Assembly (NCBI GenBank): GCA_012911965.1
Contig: SMDP01000010.1
Coordinates: 1-43,049, forward strand
Direction: 5' to 3'
Origin: Geitlerinema sp. P-1104
GTDB taxonomy: Bacteria > Cyanobacteriota > Cyanobacteriia > Cyanobacteriales > Geitlerinemataceae
DNA length: 43,049 nt
The first letter of the stretch is position 1; the number at the start of each line of letters is the position of its first letter. This document shows, piece by piece, positions 1 through 8,460 of this stretch. The notes below the pieces were generated by a model. It was not told the origin of the DNA. It did no database searches and worked only from the letters and a program-made list of their open reading frames with translations. A program made the translations under genes and the position numbers.

Positions 1-1355
1 TAGTTCAGGTACAGCATTGAGGCCACCGCATCAACCCGAATGCCATCAATGTGGAATTTATCAAACCAGAAAATGGCGTTGGCCACCAGGAAGTTCCGCA
101 CTTCGTTGCGGCCATAGTTGAACACTAGGGTTCCCCAGCCTTTATGTTCTCCTTTGCGGGGGTCTGCATGTTCATAGAGATGGGTTCCATCGAAGAAGGC
201 TAAGCCATGACCATCTTTGGGGAAATGGCCCGGAACCCAATCGACAACCACGCCAATGCCGTTTTGGTGACATTGGTCGATGAAATACATCAAGTCTTGG
301 GGACTACCGTAACGGGAGGTGGCGGCGTAGTAACCGGTGACCTGATATCCCCAGGACCCGTCAAAGGGATGTTCGGCAACCGGGAGAAGTTCGATATGGG
401 TGAAGTTAAGGTCTTTGACGTAGGGAATCAGGCGGTCGGCCAGTTCTCGGTAGGTGAGGAAGCGCGCGCCAGGTTTGAGGTCGGCGACGGCGACGGGGGG
501 TAGAGGATTGCCGAGATAGTCGGTTCCTGGTTCATCGTAGGAAGCATTCAGCCATGACCCGAGGTGAACCTCGTAGATGGACACGGGGGAAGTCATGGGG
601 TCGGTATTACGCCGGGTTTCCATCCATTCCGTATCTGACCATTGGTAACCGTCGAGATCGGTGACGATGGAGGCGGTTTTGGGGCGGATTTCCTGTTGGA
701 AGCCGTAGGGGTCGGATTTTTCGTAGATATGACCGTCGTAGTTTTTGATTTCGTATTTATAGGGATCTCCGACCTGAACATCGGGGATGAACAGTTCCCA
801 AACCCCGTTACCCCGTTTGGCCATTTGATGTTTGCGGCCATCCCAACTGTTGAAGTTACCCAGGACTGAGACGTTGCGAGCGTTGGGCGCCCAAACGGCG
901 AAGTATACCCCCTCAACGCTATTACTGGTGAGGGGATGAGCGCCGAGTTTTTCGTAGATGCGGTGGTGGTTCCCTTCACTAAATAGGTGAATGTCGAAGT
1001 CAGTCAGTTTCGGGGACCGGAAGGCGTAAGGGTCGTAGATGACGCGCTCGTGATCTCCTTGTTTGAGACGGAGTTGGTAGTTGATGGGGAAGGGATCGGC
1101 GTTGTCTTGTTTGTCAACGGGGCGATCGAGTTCGCATTCAAAGAAGTGAGGATGATGAACCGACTCCATGGGGTAGGATTTCCGTTCTTCGGAGAGTTCT
1201 ACCCAGGCGGCTTCGACGTCAGGGAGATAGGCCCGGACCACCCAAATGGATTTACCGTCTCGTTCGATGGTGTGGGCGCCGAGGACGGAGAAGGGGTCTT
1301 GGTGGCTGTTGTGGACAATGTAGTCAATCTGTTCGGTGGAAATGGTTTTTGACAT
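1..1355 (-). CDS. glgB: 1,4-alpha-glucan branching enzyme, 3'-truncated by window edge
   Basis: Transfers alpha-1,4 glucan segments to make alpha-1,6 branches in glycogen, in the cytoplasm. The minus-strand frame opens at an ATG (1355-1353) and stays open for 451 codons to the window edge, so only the N-terminal two thirds is present; the family is usually about 730-770 residues. Visible are the N-terminal carbohydrate-binding beta-sandwich region (FAVWAPNARNVSVLGNFNSW), the GH13 barrel entry (VSIYEVHLGSW, THIELLPVAEHPFDGSWGYQ), VVVDWVPGHFP, and the catalytic block DGIRVDAVASM, whose Asp442 matches the GH13 nucleophile. The acid/base Glu and the C-terminal domain lie outside the window. The next gene upstream is on the same strand but ends 288 bp away behind a terminator-like hairpin, so glgB probably has its own promoter in 1356-1576. 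The assignment is secure from sequence motifs. Confidence 0.96.
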   Translation of the reverse strand, partial: MSKTISTEQIDYIVHNSHQDPFSVLGAHTIERDGKSIWVVRAYLPDVEAAWVELSEERKSYPMESVHHPHFFECELDRPVDKQDNADPFPINYQLRLKQGDHERVIYDPYAFRSPKLTDFDIHLFSEGNHHRIYEKLGAHPLTSNSVEGVYFAVWAPNARNVSVLGNFNSWDGRKHQMAKRGNGVWELFIPDVQVGDPYKYEIKNYDGHIYEKSDPYGFQQEIRPKTASIVTDLDGYQWSDTEWMETRRNTDPMTSPVSIYEVHLGSWLNASYDEPGTDYLGNPLPPVAVADLKPGARFLTYRELADRLIPYVKDLNFTHIELLPVAEHPFDGSWGYQVTGYYAATSRYGSPQDLMYFIDQCHQNGIGVVVDWVPGHFPKDGHGLAFFDGTHLYEHADPRKGEHKGWGTLVFNYGRNEVRNFLVANAIFWFDKFHIDGIRVDAVASMLYLN

Positions 1356-1576
1356 GAGTTTTAAGAGAATGGATGGCTGTTTAGGCGGTTTGCTGTTTTG
1401 TTATAGAGGTTCGGGGGCGATCGCACCCCGGTAGATGACTAAGCCTTAGTTTGACATGTCTGTTGTTCGCTGGCCGGCACGGGCTAGCCAGAGCCGGTTT
1501 TCTATGGGGGCTTCCCTGAAGATTTTGGCGGAAACGGGTTCAATCAGCAACAAATCTTTACAGTCGAAGATACAGC

Positions 1577-1602
1577 AAAAACCCCTCTCTATCGGGGAGA
1601 GG
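1577..1602 (-). terminator. Rho-independent terminator candidate of the 1643-1945/GST pair
   Basis: Read on the minus strand, a CCTCTC/GAGAGG stem (1602-1597 and 1589-1584) with a 7-nt loop is followed by a short G-rich step and a run of five T (1581-1577). It sits about 40 bp past the stop codon of the minus-strand gene at 1643-1945, as expected for an intrinsic terminator. The stem is only 6 bp, so it may be weak. The remaining 1356-1642 spacer shows no convincing gene. Confidence 0.5.
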
Positions 1603-1642
1603 AGTCAAAAGTCAGGAAATGTGAACTTTGGGGAGCAGACCC

Positions 1643-1945
1643 TTAGAACGGACTAATGGTTCGGAACATCCGCAACAGTTGCAGTAAAAAAATGTTGTAG
1701 CGAACCTCTGAACTCAGTTGGGGGGGCTGGCTTGGCTCTTGCAGTTGGGCTTGTAGGGCAGCGTACTCAGCGGGGCTGAGGGGTTCCCCATCGAGGGGCG
1801 ATCGCGCCTCAAGCAAAATCTGATTGCGTAACACTTCCTCGGGAGTATCGTCGGCTGAGGGAAGGGCGATCGCCCGCTCAGAGATACTCACTAGCATCAG
1901 AGCCATTCCCAGCAGCAAGGAGCTTAACAGAGGACGCTTCATCAT
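1643..1945 (-). CDS. Small exported protein of unknown function
   Basis: A 100-residue protein that I do not recognise. The N-terminus has two basic residues, a hydrophobic stretch (about residues 5-20) and a plausible signal peptidase site near ERAIALP (about residues 23-29), so export to the periplasm or lumen is likely. The mature part is short, acidic and helical (TPEEVLRNQILLEARSPLDG) and ends in an amphipathic LLQLLRMFRTISPF tail. The start ATG overlaps the stop codon of the upstream glutathione S-transferase gene by one base (TGATG), which implies translational coupling; a second ATG follows immediately. A terminator-like hairpin lies downstream. The coupling and the signal peptide support a real gene; function cannot be inferred. 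Confidence 0.72.
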   Translation of the reverse strand: MMKRPLLSSLLLGMALMLVSISERAIALPSADDTPEEVLRNQILLEARSPLDGEPLSPAEYAALQAQLQEPSQPPQLSSEVRYNIFLLQLLRMFRTISPF

Positions 1946-2616
1946 CAGGTTAATCCTGGGGGTAGAGGTTCATGACAGTGCTGATGAATCTCCTCAATCC
2001 GCTCAAACAGCCAGGGATACTCCTGTCGGTATTGAGGAATCAAGGCCAGAGGACTCAGGAGTCCCGCCGCCGCGAGATCTGCCACACTGAGGCGATCGCC
2101 CACCAAATACGGCGATTCCCGCCAAGTCTCTCCCAGTTCCGCCAACGCCAACCTCAGACGCTGGCGAGCCAAGGTCACCCGAGCTGGACTGATATCATAC
2201 TGAAACCGCACCACCTTAACTAAGGTTTGGGCAAACCAAGAGGGATTCACCGACTTTCCCTCTTTAGCACGGAAATCGTAATAGAGAAAGCGGGTGGCGG
2301 TGCCAATACTCTCATCGAGCCAATCTTCCAAGAGCCAAGCGCGGCGATCGCCCTGAGACTCTCCCAGAGTCCAAGACGGCTCAGGAGTATGACCCTCTAA
2401 AAACTTCAAAATCTCCGTTGAGTCTCCCACCGCCACTGGGCCTGACGCAGATTCAGGCAACAACACAGGAACCGTCGTCAACCCCACCAACGGTTTGAGC
2501 TTAAAGCGATGAGCACCCGGTGTTAAATTCTCCACCTCATAGGGAATCTGCTTATAGCCCAAGGCCAAGCGAACTTTACGACAATAGTGGGAGGTGCTGA
2601 ACTGAAGCAGGCGCAT
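1945..2616 (-). CDS. Glutathione S-transferase family protein
   Basis: Cytosolic GST-fold protein of about 223 residues. The N-terminal thioredoxin-like domain (residues 1-80) carries the STSHYCRKVRLAL motif with the catalytic-site region and the cis-Pro segment TTVPVLL, followed by GDSTEILKFLE, the usual glutathione gamma-glutamyl contact. The C-terminal all-helical domain (about 90-220) contains the conserved GDRLSVADLAAAGLL N-capping motif. The first possible start is GTG (2622) but an ATG two codons later (2616) fits the family better; neither has a good Shine-Dalgarno. The gene is translationally coupled to the small exported protein downstream. The subclass and substrate cannot be told from sequence; detoxification or thiol reduction are both possible. 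Confidence 0.88.
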   Translation of the reverse strand: MRLLQFSTSHYCRKVRLALGYKQIPYEVENLTPGAHRFKLKPLVGLTTVPVLLPESASGPVAVGDSTEILKFLEGHTPEPSWTLGESQGDRRAWLLEDWLDESIGTATRFLYYDFRAKEGKSVNPSWFAQTLVKVVRFQYDISPARVTLARQRLRLALAELGETWRESPYLVGDRLSVADLAAAGLLSPLALIPQYRQEYPWLFERIEEIHQHCHEPLPPGLT

Positions 2617-2660
2617 AGGCACAACGGTAACGCCAAAAAAGAAGAAGCAAGGAGCCGCCT

Positions 2661-2675
2661 TGGGGATAATCCCCA
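2661..2675. other. Short perfect inverted repeat upstream of the GST gene
   Basis: TGGGGAT and ATCCCCA flank a single A, a near-perfect 15-bp palindrome in the 154-bp spacer between the lipoprotein gene and the GST gene, about 45 bp upstream of the GST start. It could be an operator for the GST unit or the end structure of the lipoprotein transcript. There is no T-tract on either side. A second small palindrome (TTTGTTTTAACAAA) lies near 2732-2746. Confidence 0.3.
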
Positions 2676-2770
2676 GTCACGACCCCCTGCCGACGAGTGA
2701 CTCCGATGATCAACCGGAGCACCCTGGCAATTTGTTTTAACAAACCAGATAGGACTTGCTCGGAACCGAA

Positions 2771-3010
2771 CTAGGGAGCGTCAGGAGTCTCCGGCTCCAT
2801 GGGGGCCGCTTCACCATCGGGGGAATCCATAGGAGCTTCCATCGGCTCTTCTCCTTCAGGCATGGCTTCAGGATCTCCTTCCATGGGAGCCTCTTGTTCC
2901 ATGGGAGCCTCTCCAGGAGCAGTATCTGTAGGAGCAGTATCTTCAGCGCAAGCGCCTAGGAATAAAGACAATCCCAGAACCGCCATCAAACTTACGAGTT
3001 TAGTTTTCAT
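2771..3010 (-). CDS. Small Met/Pro/Glu-rich lipoprotein
   Basis: A 79-residue predicted lipoprotein. The signal peptide (MKTKLVSLMAVLGLSLFLGAC) ends in a lipobox LGAC with the lipidated Cys21. The mature part of about 58 residues is low complexity and very acidic, built from irregular repeats of EAPME/EEPMEAPMD type with Pro, Met, Glu and Asp making up most residues and almost no basic residues. It is therefore probably an unfolded, membrane-anchored tail facing the periplasm. Regularly spaced Met and acidic residues could bind metal, for example copper, but that is inference only. An AGAGGT ribosome-binding sequence lies about 9 bp before the ATG. It is monocistronic by position. No named family is recognised. 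Confidence 0.75.
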   Translation of the reverse strand: MKTKLVSLMAVLGLSLFLGACAEDTAPTDTAPGEAPMEQEAPMEGDPEAMPEGEEPMEAPMDSPDGEAAPMEPETPDAP

Positions 3011-3220
3011 GAATTTGTACCTCTTATGTCAAATGCCCACAACGTCAACATAGGCTTTGGGCCGAGTTGAGTAGCGATATTGTAATTTAACTCAAACTTA
3101 ACCCAAAGGATCCGTGATCATCAAAAAAATGTGCCAAAAGACAGACCGAGCCGAATCCTTCCAAGGGAAACTGACGGTGTTAGGATGATGTGGACGAGGA
3201 CTCAGACCCCGTCATCGGCC

Positions 3221-3247
3221 AAAGATAACTAAAATCGAGTTATCTTT
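3221..3247. promoter_or_regulatory. Perfect 10-bp inverted repeat upstream of the division cluster
   Basis: AAAGATAACT and AGTTATCTTT are exact reverse complements separated by 7 nt (AAAATCG). The repeat lies 65 bp before the ATG of the FtsL-like gene, in the divergent 3011-3311 spacer shared with the lipoprotein gene. The stem is AT-rich and not followed by a T-run, so an operator or a 5' leader hairpin is more likely than a terminator. I see nothing else distinct in this spacer. Confidence 0.5.
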
Positions 3248-3311
3248 CCAGGGCGGATTGGGCCCGTTATTCCGTTTGCTCTCGTATTTGCTCTCGTAAT
3301 TGGTGGTGTTT

Positions 3312-3863
3312 ATGACTTACGCGCTTCATTCTGCGTCCGTGAGATCCGGTCGTTCAAGCCGGGAAACGAATCGAGTCGTTTCACTCGAACGCCGTCTCGA
3401 CTTACGTCGTCAGTCCTCTGTCTCACCATCTCGCCAACGCCGCCCCACAGAGTCGGTGGTGATTCCGCTGCACGCCCGCGAACAACTACGCCAGCAACGA
3501 AGCTCAGCCCGCTCCTTCTTGCCACTGCCTTGGCTTCGGCGCAGTTCTACCCTCATTAGCGCCCTCCTAGCCACCAGTACCCTAACCGTCTATGGGGGGA
3601 CAGTCTATTCTCAACAACAGTGGCATGACGCCACCCGTGAACTGGAACAATTGCGGCAACAGGAACGACAACTGGTGATTGCCACAGAAGCCTTGCGGCA
3701 AAACGTCATGGAGCTTGAGCAACACAATGAGTTAGAGAATTTAGCCATCGCCTCCGAGCAAACCCTCTACCTTACGCCAGCCCCGCAGCGTCCCTCTAGT
3801 GCCAGCCCCTCTAGTGAGCCTCCTAGCCCCAGTCCAGCCGTGGACTTTCCCCTAGGATACTAA
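3312..3863 (+). CDS. FtsL-like cell division protein
   Basis: A bitopic membrane protein of 183 residues from the ATG at 3312 (a TTG four codons earlier is also open). A basic Arg/Ser-rich cytoplasmic tail (about 1-75) is followed by one transmembrane segment (about residues 80-98, STLISALLATSTLTVYGGTVY), then a coiled coil (HDATRELEQLRQQERQLVIATEALRQN and on, about 102-150) and a Pro/Ser-rich end. This order, and its place directly before ftsI, match cyanobacterial FtsL, a divisome subunit that partners FtsQ and recruits the FtsW/FtsI synthase. The long N-terminal tail is longer than in E. coli FtsL (about 121 residues). The two genes are 58 bp apart and probably co-transcribed. The identification rests on architecture and context rather than a conserved motif. 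Confidence 0.68.
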   Translation: MTYALHSASVRSGRSSRETNRVVSLERRLDLRRQSSVSPSRQRRPTESVVIPLHAREQLRQQRSSARSFLPLPWLRRSSTLISALLATSTLTVYGGTVYSQQQWHDATRELEQLRQQERQLVIATEALRQNVMELEQHNELENLAIASEQTLYLTPAPQRPSSASPSSEPPSPSPAVDFPLGY

Positions 3864-3921
3864 GCCGACCCCAATCTCCGATCAACTCTGCCCCATTCGC
3901 GATTTCCAAGCTGAGACATTG

Positions 3922-5832
3922 ATGCGTCAAGCGCGACGTAGACCCCTAGCCCCCAAACACCGAGACATGAGGCGTTCAAGGAACTCCCGAACTCCCACCC
4001 CCCCAAGGCGATCGCCCTCTGGCCGTCCCCAGCCGGGCCGTTCGCCCTCTCGTTCCCATACGTACCGCTCTCAACTGGCCGCCTATCTCACCACCCTGGA
4101 GGAGTTCTCCGGTTGGGTGGTCACTCAGTTGCAAGATGTGGTGGCCACCCCCTCGCGGTTGCGGTTAGTTGTCGTGTGGGCAATCTTAGCCGCCGCTGGA
4201 TTCAGCTTAACCCTCAATCTGTTTACCCTACAGGTCCTCGAAGGCAGCCAATTTCAGAACCGGGCAGCGGCTCAGCAACAACCCCCGCCCCGGCATCTCG
4301 TACCACGACGGATGATTGTGGATGCCCGAGGGGTTCCCCTAGCCCTTGATAGTCCAACGTTTAGTCTCTACGCCCACCCCAAACTGTTCACCGCGTCCTC
4401 CCAGGAGATTGCTGCGGAGTTAGGGGTAATCCTCGAACAGTCTCCGGCTCAACTTCAGCAACAATTTAACAGTTACCCCAGCGGCATTCCCTTGGCCAAC
4501 TGGCTACCCCAACAGATCGCCCTGCGCATTTCCCAACTCCGCTTCGATGGCTTAGAACTGATCCGCACCTCTCGCCGCGTCTATCCACAAAAGGAAACAG
4601 CGGCGGCGGTAATCGGCTATGTGGATTTGGATGGTTTGGGCCGGGCGGGACTCGAAGCCACCCAAAACGAGATCTTGGAACGAGAGGCGGTCTGGGTTGG
4701 TGAAGATCCCCAACAGGCGGGCATTCTCGATCGCGCTGCCCCCGCCTTTGCTCGCTTTGATGACCAACGGCTGCAATTGACCCTAGATACCCGCTTACAA
4801 CGAACAGCGGAAGCCGTCTTAGAGCAAACCATGGCAGAATTTGATGCCAAACAAGGAACGGTCATCGTTATGGATGCCTGGGATGGCTCTGTGTTGTCGT
4901 TAGTCTCTCTGCCCTCCTACGATCCCAACGAGTATTATGATGCTCCAGAAGGGCGCTTCCAAAATTGGGCCCTCCATGACTTATATGAACCGGGTTCGAC
5001 CTTTAAACCCATCAATGTGGCGATCGCCCTAGAGGCAGGAGCTATTCGGGCAACGGATACCTTTCACGATCCCGGCAGCATCATGGTCGATGGCTGGCCC
5101 ATCTCCAACTATGATTATGCCTATGCCGGAGGACGAGGGGAATTGACCCTAACCGATATTCTCCGGGATTCGAGCAACGTGGGGATGGTGCGCATCATGG
5201 AACAAATGCAGCCGAGTGATTATTATGATTGGTTGCAACGAGTCGAGTTAGGAGAACTCACCCAAATTGATTTGCCCTCTGAAACCGAAGGCTGGCTTAA
5301 AAGTCGTCAGGAGTTTCTCGCCTCTCCCGTGGAAGCCGCCACCACCTCATTTGGACAAGGATTTGCCATCACCCCGATTCAGTTAGTACGTCTGTATGGC
5401 AGCTTAGCCAATGGAGGCTATTTAGTAACCCCCCACGTGGTGCAAGGACTCACTGATACAGCCGGCCAGTTACAGCAGCCGTTCCAGCGTCCCCAGCCAG
5501 TTCGCATTTTTTCCCAGGACACAGTGCAAGATGTGGTCAAGATGATGGAGGATGCGGTGGAAGAGGGAACCGGTCAAAATGCACGGATTCCCGGTTATCG
5601 GATTGCCGGGAAAACCGGAACGGCTCAGAAAAGTTTAGGAGATGGGGGAGGCTATTCCAGTTCAGCGGTAGTGACCAGTTTTGTGGCGATTTTTCCTGCT
5701 GAGGCTCCCCGTTATTTGGTCTTTGTGGCGGTGGATGAGCCATCTTCAGGGACCGGAGGGCAGGTAGCGGCCCCCGTGAGCCGAGCCGTGATTGAACGGA
5801 TGATCACCCTCTATCAAATTCCTCCGAGTTAA
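3922..5832 (+). CDS. ftsI: Septal peptidoglycan transpeptidase (penicillin-binding protein, FtsI/PBP2 class)
   Basis: Class B penicillin-binding protein of 636 residues that cross-links septal peptidoglycan in the periplasm. After a long Arg/Pro/Ser-rich cytoplasmic tail (1-70) and a transmembrane segment (about 88-110, LVVVWAILAAAGFSLTLNLF) come the pedestal/dimerisation domain (about 125-290) and the transpeptidase domain. All three active-site motifs are present: SxxK as STFK at about 359-362, SxN as SSN at 417-419, and KTG at 564-566 (AGKTGTAQK). The start is taken as ATG 3922, one codon after an open TTG. It lies downstream of the FtsL-like gene and 21 bp upstream of the phosphorothioation-associated-like gene, so one transcript may carry all three. 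The basic N-terminal extension is typical of cyanobacterial FtsI. Confidence 0.95.
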   Translation: MRQARRRPLAPKHRDMRRSRNSRTPTPPRRSPSGRPQPGRSPSRSHTYRSQLAAYLTTLEEFSGWVVTQLQDVVATPSRLRLVVVWAILAAAGFSLTLNLFTLQVLEGSQFQNRAAAQQQPPPRHLVPRRMIVDARGVPLALDSPTFSLYAHPKLFTASSQEIAAELGVILEQSPAQLQQQFNSYPSGIPLANWLPQQIALRISQLRFDGLELIRTSRRVYPQKETAAAVIGYVDLDGLGRAGLEATQNEILEREAVWVGEDPQQAGILDRAAPAFARFDDQRLQLTLDTRLQRTAEAVLEQTMAEFDAKQGTVIVMDAWDGSVLSLVSLPSYDPNEYYDAPEGRFQNWALHDLYEPGSTFKPINVAIALEAGAIRATDTFHDPGSIMVDGWPISNYDYAYAGGRGELTLTDILRDSSNVGMVRIMEQMQPSDYYDWLQRVELGELTQIDLPSETEGWLKSRQEFLASPVEAATTSFGQGFAITPIQLVRLYGSLANGGYLVTPHVVQGLTDTAGQLQQPFQRPQPVRIFSQDTVQDVVKMMEDAVEEGTGQNARIPGYRIAGKTGTAQKSLGDGGGYSSSAVVTSFVAIFPAEAPRYLVFVAVDEPSSGTGGQVAAPVSRAVIERMITLYQIPPS

Positions 5833-5853
5833 CATCAGACGAGATTAACGATC

Positions 5854-6324
5854 ATGTTACAGCGGGTGCGTGTGGGTAAAGATAAAGCGGATTTAGTGCG
5901 ATCGCTGCTGCGTCAGGGAGAGACGATAACGACTCCGTTCCCCACCTATGCGGATATTTTAGCCTTTGCGGCGGCCCTGGGGGCGAAACATAAACGGCGA
6001 TCGCCCATTGGGGCCGCCGTGAGCCGAGAACCTAGTCCCGTGGCTCTCGATATTTTTATCTCCCGTGGCTATGACCGCCTGATTCAACTATTGGCGATCG
6101 TCGCCACAGAGGATGTCAGCATCCTTGCCCCCAATGATGCTGAAGCGGAAGCTCGACGAGTCGAAATTTTTGAGGACTATGCCAACGGTGGCTTAGAAAT
6201 TCTCCAAGGAGAACTACGAGGGGCCGTTGACTACACGGAAATCCTCTTACTACTACTCACCCATGAATGTAATCCCAATAGCCAAGAGGCCAACAGTTTT
6301 GATTTACGGCGTTTTTTATCTTGA
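5854..6324 (+). CDS. DNA phosphorothioation-associated protein 4-like
   Basis: A soluble protein of 156 residues resembling the small family called DNA phosphorothioation-associated (dnd-associated) protein 4. Matching features recalled for that family are a basic start followed by KDKADLVRSLL, the segment TYADILAFAAALGAKHKRR (about residues 31-49), the block DIFISRGYDRLIQLLAI (about 67-83), and the C-terminal segment IFEDYANGGLEILQGELRG (about 103-121) followed by hydrophobic EILLLLL. Its biochemical role is not established to my knowledge. None of dndA-E or dndFGH is in the window, so it is an orphan here, 21 bp behind ftsI on the same strand. No Shine-Dalgarno is obvious. The family call comes from memory of the motif pattern and should be checked by profile search. 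Confidence 0.7.
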   Translation: MLQRVRVGKDKADLVRSLLRQGETITTPFPTYADILAFAAALGAKHKRRSPIGAAVSREPSPVALDIFISRGYDRLIQLLAIVATEDVSILAPNDAEAEARRVEIFEDYANGGLEILQGELRGAVDYTEILLLLLTHECNPNSQEANSFDLRRFLS

Positions 6325-6338
6325 GTCGAAGACCCCAC

Positions 6339-8423
6339 TCAAGTCCCTTCCCTCTCTTCGGGAAAATGAAGAATCAACATCGAAGACTTCGGTTGACTGC
6401 GGGCAATGGTTTCGGCAGCACGCCCCAACGCTGGACCCCCAGCACGAGTTTTACCGGCAATCAACACCAACAAATCATTCGGCTCTAAGACGGTAATGAC
6501 TTGAACCACTAAGCCACCGCGCTTGAGATCTAACTCAATTTCTGGCTCAAGATCCGATAGGTCAACCCGTGGTGATTCCGCGCGACTGGGAAGCACCTGG
6601 AGAATTGCGAGATCACTTTTTAACTCATTGGCGACGGACTGAGCCAACCTCAAGGTGGGTCGAAATAGAGGTGACGCGACCTGAGCATCCGTCACGGCTA
6701 ATCGCACCCGTTGTATATTTTCCAAGGGTTTGGGAAAGCGCGAGACCAAAACCGGAACCTGGGATTGACGGACTACATTATCAATGACACTGCCAAAGAA
6801 ATTCTCGCGATAGGTGGAATAGCCTTTCCAACCACAAATGACGAGACTGGCATTACGCTCCTGGGCCACCCGGAGAATCCCCCAATCGATGGAATCATCC
6901 ACCCGGGCGATGGGTTCAACCGCCGTCACGGCCCCATGAGCAATCATTTCGGCGGCACTCAGGAGCCGTTTTTGCCCCTCCCGCGCGGCTGAGGACACGG
7001 GGCCCCCGCGATCGGATAAAACATGCAGCGGTAGCAAGGTTCCTTCTTTACGCTTGGCTAAGATAATCGCTAATTGCAGCAGTCGATCTTCGGTATTCGG
7101 GTTAGCCACCGGCACTAAGATTCTTGCTCCCCATCCGTCTTTGGGTTCGTTAGACTCGTGACTCTCCGATGACGTTGCTTGAGGGGTCTCCAACTGTGCC
7201 CCCCAGCGAGCTGTAATCCAGGGAGAGGCAATACAGGTAATCAAAATCATCAGGATCACCCCATTGATGGTTACCTCATCCACTAAGCCGATATCTAGAG
7301 CCACCGTAGCCGCCGCCAGGGTAGAGGCCGCCTGAGCGGTAGATAAGCCAAACCCCACCATCCGACCCGGACCGGACCAGTTTAAAAACCAGCCTGTCCC
7401 CCAAGCCGCCGCGAATTTACTCACGACCTCCGCCCCGACCATCACCCCCGCCACCAGCAAGGCTTCGGGTTCTTCGATCAAAATCATCGGGTCTACTAAC
7501 ATCCCCACGGAAATGAGGAAAAAGGGCACAAACAGGGTATTGCCGATAAACTGAATCCGATTCATCAGGGGACTAAGTTGCGGCACCAGTGGTGTAATGG
7601 CAACCCCCGCTAAGAAGGCACCGACAATCGGCTCAATTTGGATTAGGTTGGCTAAATAGGAAACCACAAATAAAGCCGCCAGCACAAACATAAATTCAGC
7701 CCGATCATCATGGCCAAACTTAATAAAAAACCAACGGCCCAGTTTGGGAATTCCCCATAAGGTGGCAAAGGTATAAATAATCAGTGACGGAATTAGAAAT
7801 AACCAAAATTCTAGGGTCAGTTCCCCTTCTTGAGCGCGAACAACAACCGCCAAAACGAGTAGAGCTAAAATATTGGTAATTAGAGTTGCTCCAAGGGTCG
7901 ATGTCACCACCCGCGACTTCATAATTCCCAGACGATTCAACACCGGCAGGGCGACGAGGGTATGAGAGGCAAAGGTAGAAGCGACAAGGATTGCAGCCAG
8001 TAGGGAATAGTCGAGCATCAGGATTGCGGCAGTTCCGATCACCATGGGTAATAAGAACGTCGCCAAACCAAAACTAATAGCACCTTTGGCATTTTGTCGT
8101 AAATCTTCTAGGCTGGTTTCCAATCCTCCCAGAAACATTAAAAACAATAAGCCCACCGTCCCTAAAAGGTCAATGGTGCTGTCAAGTTCGAGAACGCCTA
8201 AGCCGTGGGGACCGACGGCAACTCCAGCTAAAATAAGTCCGATAATACCGGGCATTTTAAACCGCTCAAATAAAAGCGGTGCCACCAACATGATGGCCAG
8301 AATAATCAGAAAAATGGCAACAGGATCGTCGGTGGGACTCAGGACTTGAGCTAGGTAGGGCATGGGTTGAGATTTAATGTCACCACTGGTCTGAATCGAG
8401 AAAAGCAGATTGATTGGATTCAT
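6339..8423 (-). CDS. CPA2-family cation:proton antiporter with C-terminal universal stress protein domains
   Basis: A 694-residue inner or thylakoid membrane protein. Residues about 30-410 form a Kef/NapA-type exchanger with some 12 hydrophobic segments and motifs such as GLILAGVAVGPHGLGVL, LLFLMFLGGLETSLEDL and IQIEPIVGAFLAGVAITPL. After a linker (SSESHESNEPKDG, about 420-432) the cytosolic part begins with a Usp domain (WGARILVPVANP to PVLVSRFP, about 433-565) that keeps a glycine-rich nucleotide-binding pattern (GWKGYSTYRENFFGSV). A second, weaker Usp-like half follows to the end. It likely exchanges Na+ or K+ for H+, with the Usp part as a ligand-sensing gate; the ion is not decidable from sequence. 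It converges with the plus-strand gene ending at 6324. An AAGGACA sequence sits just before the ATG. Confidence 0.87.
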   Translation of the reverse strand: MNPINLLFSIQTSGDIKSQPMPYLAQVLSPTDDPVAIFLIILAIMLVAPLLFERFKMPGIIGLILAGVAVGPHGLGVLELDSTIDLLGTVGLLFLMFLGGLETSLEDLRQNAKGAISFGLATFLLPMVIGTAAILMLDYSLLAAILVASTFASHTLVALPVLNRLGIMKSRVVTSTLGATLITNILALLVLAVVVRAQEGELTLEFWLFLIPSLIIYTFATLWGIPKLGRWFFIKFGHDDRAEFMFVLAALFVVSYLANLIQIEPIVGAFLAGVAITPLVPQLSPLMNRIQFIGNTLFVPFFLISVGMLVDPMILIEEPEALLVAGVMVGAEVVSKFAAAWGTGWFLNWSGPGRMVGFGLSTAQAASTLAAATVALDIGLVDEVTINGVILMILITCIASPWITARWGAQLETPQATSSESHESNEPKDGWGARILVPVANPNTEDRLLQLAIILAKRKEGTLLPLHVLSDRGGPVSSAAREGQKRLLSAAEMIAHGAVTAVEPIARVDDSIDWGILRVAQERNASLVICGWKGYSTYRENFFGSVIDNVVRQSQVPVLVSRFPKPLENIQRVRLAVTDAQVASPLFRPTLRLAQSVANELKSDLAILQVLPSRAESPRVDLSDLEPEIELDLKRGGLVVQVITVLEPNDLLVLIAGKTRAGGPALGRAAETIARSQPKSSMLILHFPEEREGT

Positions 8424-8460
8424 TGTCCTTGTCCGGAAAGGATATTGTCCCCCATGATAC

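Noticed and set aside
1456..1656. 66-codon plus-strand frame after glgB start
   Set aside because: It overlaps the terminator-like hairpin at 1577-1602, shows no family pattern and no ribosome-binding site.
5854..6324. A phosphorothioation defence island
   Set aside because: Only the one associated gene is present; neighbours are division, antiporter and central metabolism genes.
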